Shown here: positions 61,190 to 64,000 of the stretch, in pieces
Layout of the letters: each line of letters begins with the position of its first letter
Position numbering within the stretch: position 1 is the first letter of the stretch
Origin: Anaerolineales bacterium
GTDB taxonomy: Bacteria; Chloroflexota; Anaerolineae; Anaerolineales; Villigracilaceae
Direction of reading: 5' to 3'
Assembly: GCA_015075725.1 (NCBI GenBank)
Contig: JABTTV010000001.1
Location: 1,240,001-1,304,000 of the forward strand
Length of the DNA stretch: 64,000 nucleotides
Program-made: the position numbers and the translations under genes
Notes under the pieces: generated by a model
Told to the model about the DNA's origin: nothing
Database searches by the model: none
The model's input: the letters and a program-made list of their open reading frames with translations, nothing else

Positions 61190-63646
61190 CTATCGCGCCG
61201 AATCCACCATGGGTAAAAAGACAGTGCGATACAGGGCGTCGTGCTCATCCGGGTGGGAGAAAAGCACGATCACGAGCGACGAATCGCCGTCTTCCGCGAT
61301 GGCGATATCCACAGGCCTCTGGTTCGAAGTGGCGTAGTAAAAAATCCATTCGTACCCATTTGCCCGGCGCGTGCCAGCCTCCGCAGGCGGACCGTCCAGG
61401 CCGCGATAGCCGTTCAAACTGGATGAAAAATAATCCACCAGGTCCTGCGCTGTGATATCGGACCGGAAGGCTGTAACCTGGGTGATATCAAAGACGGAGG
61501 CTCCCCGCCAGAAAAATCCATCGATTGTTAATTCCCAGTCGCCGGGGACATCCACCGTCACCCCGGAGATGCGCTCACGGTTCAACTCGAGGGCAGGCGT
61601 CCCTGTGTATGGAACCAGGAAATCAGCGGGGGAAGAAACGGCAAGACAGGAATCGTCCGGCCGCAAAAGCGGATTGGCAATAAAATCCAGCGCGATCTTG
61701 AGGGCGCAGGCATCGTCAGTGGTTGGGACATGCCCCATGGCGGGGAATTCGTAATAAAAACTGTTTGCCAGCCGTTCTGCAACTTGTTTCCCGTAGAAGG
61801 GAGGCGTGGCGGGATCGAACGATCCTTCGATGACCAGGCTGGGGATGTCGCTCACGACCGCATCCTTCTCGCCGAGGTTGGGTCCGGGGATGCCCCAGTT
61901 CCTGCACCCCGAAAACATATCCCCAAAATCCCCGTAGAACGGGCGGAACACTTTTTCTTCAACGCCAACCTTCTCTGAAATGAGACTTAATTCCTCCGGC
62001 GTGGAATCCAGCACATGCTCGCGGCACATCATGGAAATGTACAAGCCCGGGCTGATGCCTTCGAATTCATACGGCAGGGAATATTGCGCCGCGATCAATG
62101 TGGAGTAATCGCCGTTCTTGACTCGATAGATCGTTTGCGGCGCCGTGATGATGAAACCTGGTGAGCGCAGAAGACCGGTTGTAACAGAAAGAAGATATGA
62201 ACCGTCCACGGTTTCAGTGACGGTGCCCATGGGATAAGCGGATGTGGTCAGGGTGATGGGGTTGGCGTCCAATTCCTGAATGAGCGCTCGGAACACCTCT
62301 TTGAGGTCGGGATACGCGCCGGCGCATTCCGGGTCGGCGGCGCAGCTGGTGAACATTTGCGACAGGGCCGAATCGACCGACCTCGGATATTCTTCGATCA
62401 CGTTCGATTCAACCGGCACGACCGAATCCAGGATCGCCGAACGGACGACTTCAGGGTGGTTGCGTATGGTCACCAATGACAGACGGGTCCCATACGAGAC
62501 GCCGTACAAGTTAACCTTTTCATAACCAAGCAAACGGACGATATCGCGCAGGTCGGCGGCGCTTTCCACCGTGGAGTAGGCGGACAGATCGATACCCTGC
62601 GCGTGCAAACGTCCGCCGCAATCCAGGAAAGCGTTCTGATAGACCAGTTCCCTTGATTCGGGCGCGATCGAACCGTAGATATCCTGCCGATGGACTTTCT
62701 CCAGTTCGTCACAATCCATTTGCGGGTCGGAATAACCAGTGCCGCGCTGGTCGAAAGTAATGTAATCCCGCGTGGAGATGAACGGCTCGACCAGCACGGA
62801 ATATCCATCCGCGCTGAGCTGTACCGCCTGCCCGCCGGGACCGCCTTGCAGAAAAAGGATCGGATCGAGCGCGGGATTCTGACTCGTGCTGTGAAAGACC
62901 GCGACCGCCAGTCTCAAAGTCCGACCGGAACTGCTGGTTCGGTTTTCCGGCACGATGGCGTATCCGCATGAAACACGCACGCCGGGGGGCGCCTCGAACA
63001 TGCAAGGCGCTGATTCGTATGCGGGCGTGTATGCCAAGGTAGGCGCGGCAGTTGCGAGAGGTGTGGCAGGGGGCGGGGTGGAAGTAATCGCGGCGGAATC
63101 GCTCGTTATGGGAATGGAAGTCGAAGTCGGATCGAGAACGGGCGGCGCGGAAACAGGGCTTGTGAGCCTTCCAGCCAGCAGGTTGAATGCCACCAGGGCG
63201 GTGCAGGCAAGGATGCAAAGTCCGCTGATGGTTGCGATGAGAATGGCATTGTTGTTCTTTTGTTTTCGCTTCGGGGCTTTGACCGGGGTTTCAGGTTGGG
63301 AGTCTTCGGGGATTTCTTGTTGCTCTGCTTGACTTTCCAGGAAGGCAGGGACATGCAGAAGGGGGGGGTCCGGCGGGGTGATGACCGGGGCGGGAGGGGC
63401 AGGCTCGGGCGGGGAAAGAAGCGCGAGTTGTTTTTTTGCATCCGGGTTATTGGGGTTGATTTCCAGCACACGTTCAAAGCAATAGGCGCGTTTTTGGGCG
63501 TCGTCGATGCTCATGCCCAGCAGATACCATCCGCCTTCGGAATGCGGATATTGCCGGACAAGCTGCGAAAAGATCGAGACTGCCCGTCCTTTGTCGTTCA
63601 CTTTGAGCGCGGAGATCCCCGCTTGAATAAGTTCCTGTTCCGACAT
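61190..63646 (-). CDS. TPR plus membrane-anchored alpha/beta hydrolase (tripeptidyl-peptidase-like)
   Basis: The protein has 818 residues. Residues 1-75 form tetratricopeptide helices (YLLGMSIDDAQKRAYCFERVLEINPNNPDA), then a Pro-rich linker, a transmembrane helix at about 130-150, a second Thr/Pro linker and an S33-type alpha/beta hydrolase: FLQGGPGGQAVQL, TFDQRGTGYSDP and the elbow GVSYGTRLSLVTI. A TAP-like C-terminal lid with VIEGSFDPATPP and GHVP is followed by an extra beta-rich domain. The ATG at 63646 is chosen because GAGGGA lies 7 nt upstream. Confidence 0.82.
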   Translation of the reverse strand: MSEQELIQAGISALKVNDKGRAVSIFSQLVRQYPHSEGGWYLLGMSIDDAQKRAYCFERVLEINPNNPDAKKQLALLSPPEPAPPAPVITPPDPPLLHVPAFLESQAEQQEIPEDSQPETPVKAPKRKQKNNNAILIATISGLCILACTALVAFNLLAGRLTSPVSAPPVLDPTSTSIPITSDSAAITSTPPPATPLATAAPTLAYTPAYESAPCMFEAPPGVRVSCGYAIVPENRTSSSGRTLRLAVAVFHSTSQNPALDPILFLQGGPGGQAVQLSADGYSVLVEPFISTRDYITFDQRGTGYSDPQMDCDELEKVHRQDIYGSIAPESRELVYQNAFLDCGGRLHAQGIDLSAYSTVESAADLRDIVRLLGYEKVNLYGVSYGTRLSLVTIRNHPEVVRSAILDSVVPVESNVIEEYPRSVDSALSQMFTSCAADPECAGAYPDLKEVFRALIQELDANPITLTTSAYPMGTVTETVDGSYLLSVTTGLLRSPGFIITAPQTIYRVKNGDYSTLIAAQYSLPYEFEGISPGLYISMMCREHVLDSTPEELSLISEKVGVEEKVFRPFYGDFGDMFSGCRNWGIPGPNLGEKDAVVSDIPSLVIEGSFDPATPPFYGKQVAERLANSFYYEFPAMGHVPTTDDACALKIALDFIANPLLRPDDSCLAVSSPADFLVPYTGTPALELNRERISGVTVDVPGDWELTIDGFFWRGASVFDITQVTAFRSDITAQDLVDYFSSSLNGYRGLDGPPAEAGTRRANGYEWIFYYATSNQRPVDIAIAEDGDSSLVIVLFSHPDEHDALYRTVFLPMVDSAR

Positions 63647-63658
63647 GCGCATCCCTCT

Positions 63659-63692
63659 TGAAAAAAAATGGAGCCGATGTTTCGGCTCCATT
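63659..63692 (-). terminator. Rho-independent terminator of trxA
   Basis: An 11-bp stem (arm ATGGAGCCGA at 63668-63677, complement at 63682-63691) is followed on the minus strand by eight T. It lies 7 nt after the thioredoxin stop. Confidence 0.88.
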
Positions 63693-63698
63693 ATACCT

Positions 63699-64000
63699 TT
63701 ACATGTGCGGGGTGACTTTGGCTTCGATCTTGTCCTTTGGCAGGTAGCCGGTAATGCGCTCCTTGACCTCGCCGCTCTTGAAGAGCATCAGGGTGGGAAT
63801 GCCCATGACGCCGTACTGCATCATGATGTTGGGATTCTGGTCCGCGTCGAGTTTTACGACCTTGACCTTTCCATCCCATTGCCCCGCCAGTTGATCGACG
63901 ATGGGCGCGATCATCTTGCACGGCTGGCACCAATCCGCCGTGAAATCCACCAATACAGGGGTGCTTGCGCTGATGACTTCCTCCTGGAAGTCCTGCTCGG
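63699..64000 (-). CDS. trxA: Thioredoxin, N-terminus beyond the window
   Basis: The frame is open to the window edge and reads EVISASTPVLVDFTADWCQPCKM. The active site is WCQPC rather than the usual WCGPC, and the cis-Pro is in MGIPTLMLF. It reduces protein disulfides. The first methionine-like codon at 63951 is internal, so the start lies outside. The gene lacks an obvious signal sequence in the visible part. Confidence 0.88.
   Translation of the reverse strand, partial: EQDFQEEVISASTPVLVDFTADWCQPCKMIAPIVDQLAGQWDGKVKVVKLDADQNPNIMMQYGVMGIPTLMLFKSGEVKERITGYLPKDKIEAKVTPHM

Noticed and set aside
1..64000. CRISPR arrays, rRNA, tRNA and insertion sequences
   Set aside because: I found no regularly spaced identical repeats, no rRNA-like sequence, no convincing tRNA cloverleaf and no transposase or integrase. 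Subtle tRNAs could still be missed by eye.

Overview
The window reads like a chromosomal segment of a member of the Chloroflexota, probably class Anaerolineae. This is an inference from the gene content: a DUF5671 multi-membrane protein, Thr/Pro-linker lipoproteins with NBR1-type Ig domains, and many small palindromic repeats of the GTCATTGCGAG and GTAGGGGCG types between genes. Nothing marks it as plasmid or phage. UGA, UAA and UAG all serve as ordinary stops, and ATG, GTG, TTG (and apparently ATA for infC) as starts.

Layout. 1-5.3 kb: acyl-CoA and amino-acid catabolism (PaaG-like isomerase, glutamate dehydrogenase, glutaryl-CoA dehydrogenase), then a divergent cupin/rhodanese pair. 5.4-11.8 kb: a DUF5671 membrane protein, dnaN, a YhfC-type membrane protease, SdpI-like and SPFH proteins and a GntR regulator, with two parS-like palindromes 0.7 kb apart. 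11.9-15.3 kb: a MocR/PdxR-type regulator divergent from pdxS and pdxT (PLP synthesis). 15.3-26.6 kb: mixed housekeeping and transport. 26.8-31.7 kb: a putative respiratory or electron-transfer module, with an ethylbenzene-dehydrogenase-type haem lipoprotein, an octahaem cytochrome lipoprotein with a collagen-like linker, and a NarX/NarL-type two-component system. 31.7-36.3 kb: rlmB, a family 1 glycosidase, then tsaE-tsaB-rimI-udg. 36.3-50.8 kb: a surface-polysaccharide locus (nucleotide-sugar dehydrogenase, epimerase, flippase, glycosyltransferases, chain-length protein, O-antigen ligase) with two sulfotransferases and a sulfatase-fold protein lacking the formylglycine cysteine. 50.8-59.7 kb: an orphan histidine kinase, alpha/beta hydrolase, rdgB, queG, two NBR1-Ig lipoproteins, DUF711, a K+ channel, a SpoU methylase and a macro-domain protein. 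59.7-64 kb: infC-rpmI-rplT, a TPR/hydrolase fusion and the 3' part of a thioredoxin gene.

The most striking observation is at 4157-4627. A secreted or lipid-anchored rhodanese is interrupted by one in-frame UGA exactly where relatives have the second cysteine of the CxCPNE active-site loop. The frame resumes without further stops for 40 conserved residues, ends 2 nt before the next gene, and has a 7-bp hairpin whose 5-nt apical loop begins 21 nt after the UGA with G in loop position 2. That is the geometry of a bacterial SECIS element, so the gene is a candidate selenoprotein (Cys-Thr-Sec). No Sec machinery gene lies in the window, so a nonsense mutation is not excluded.

Other leads: an apparent AUA start for infC; two parS-like sites near dnaN; identical TCCCCT-N8-AGGGGA inverted repeats upstream of the two haem lipoproteins next to the NarL-type regulator; a 3'-end remnant of a glycosyltransferase gene that hints at a past rearrangement; and repeat elements that have become part of coding sequences.
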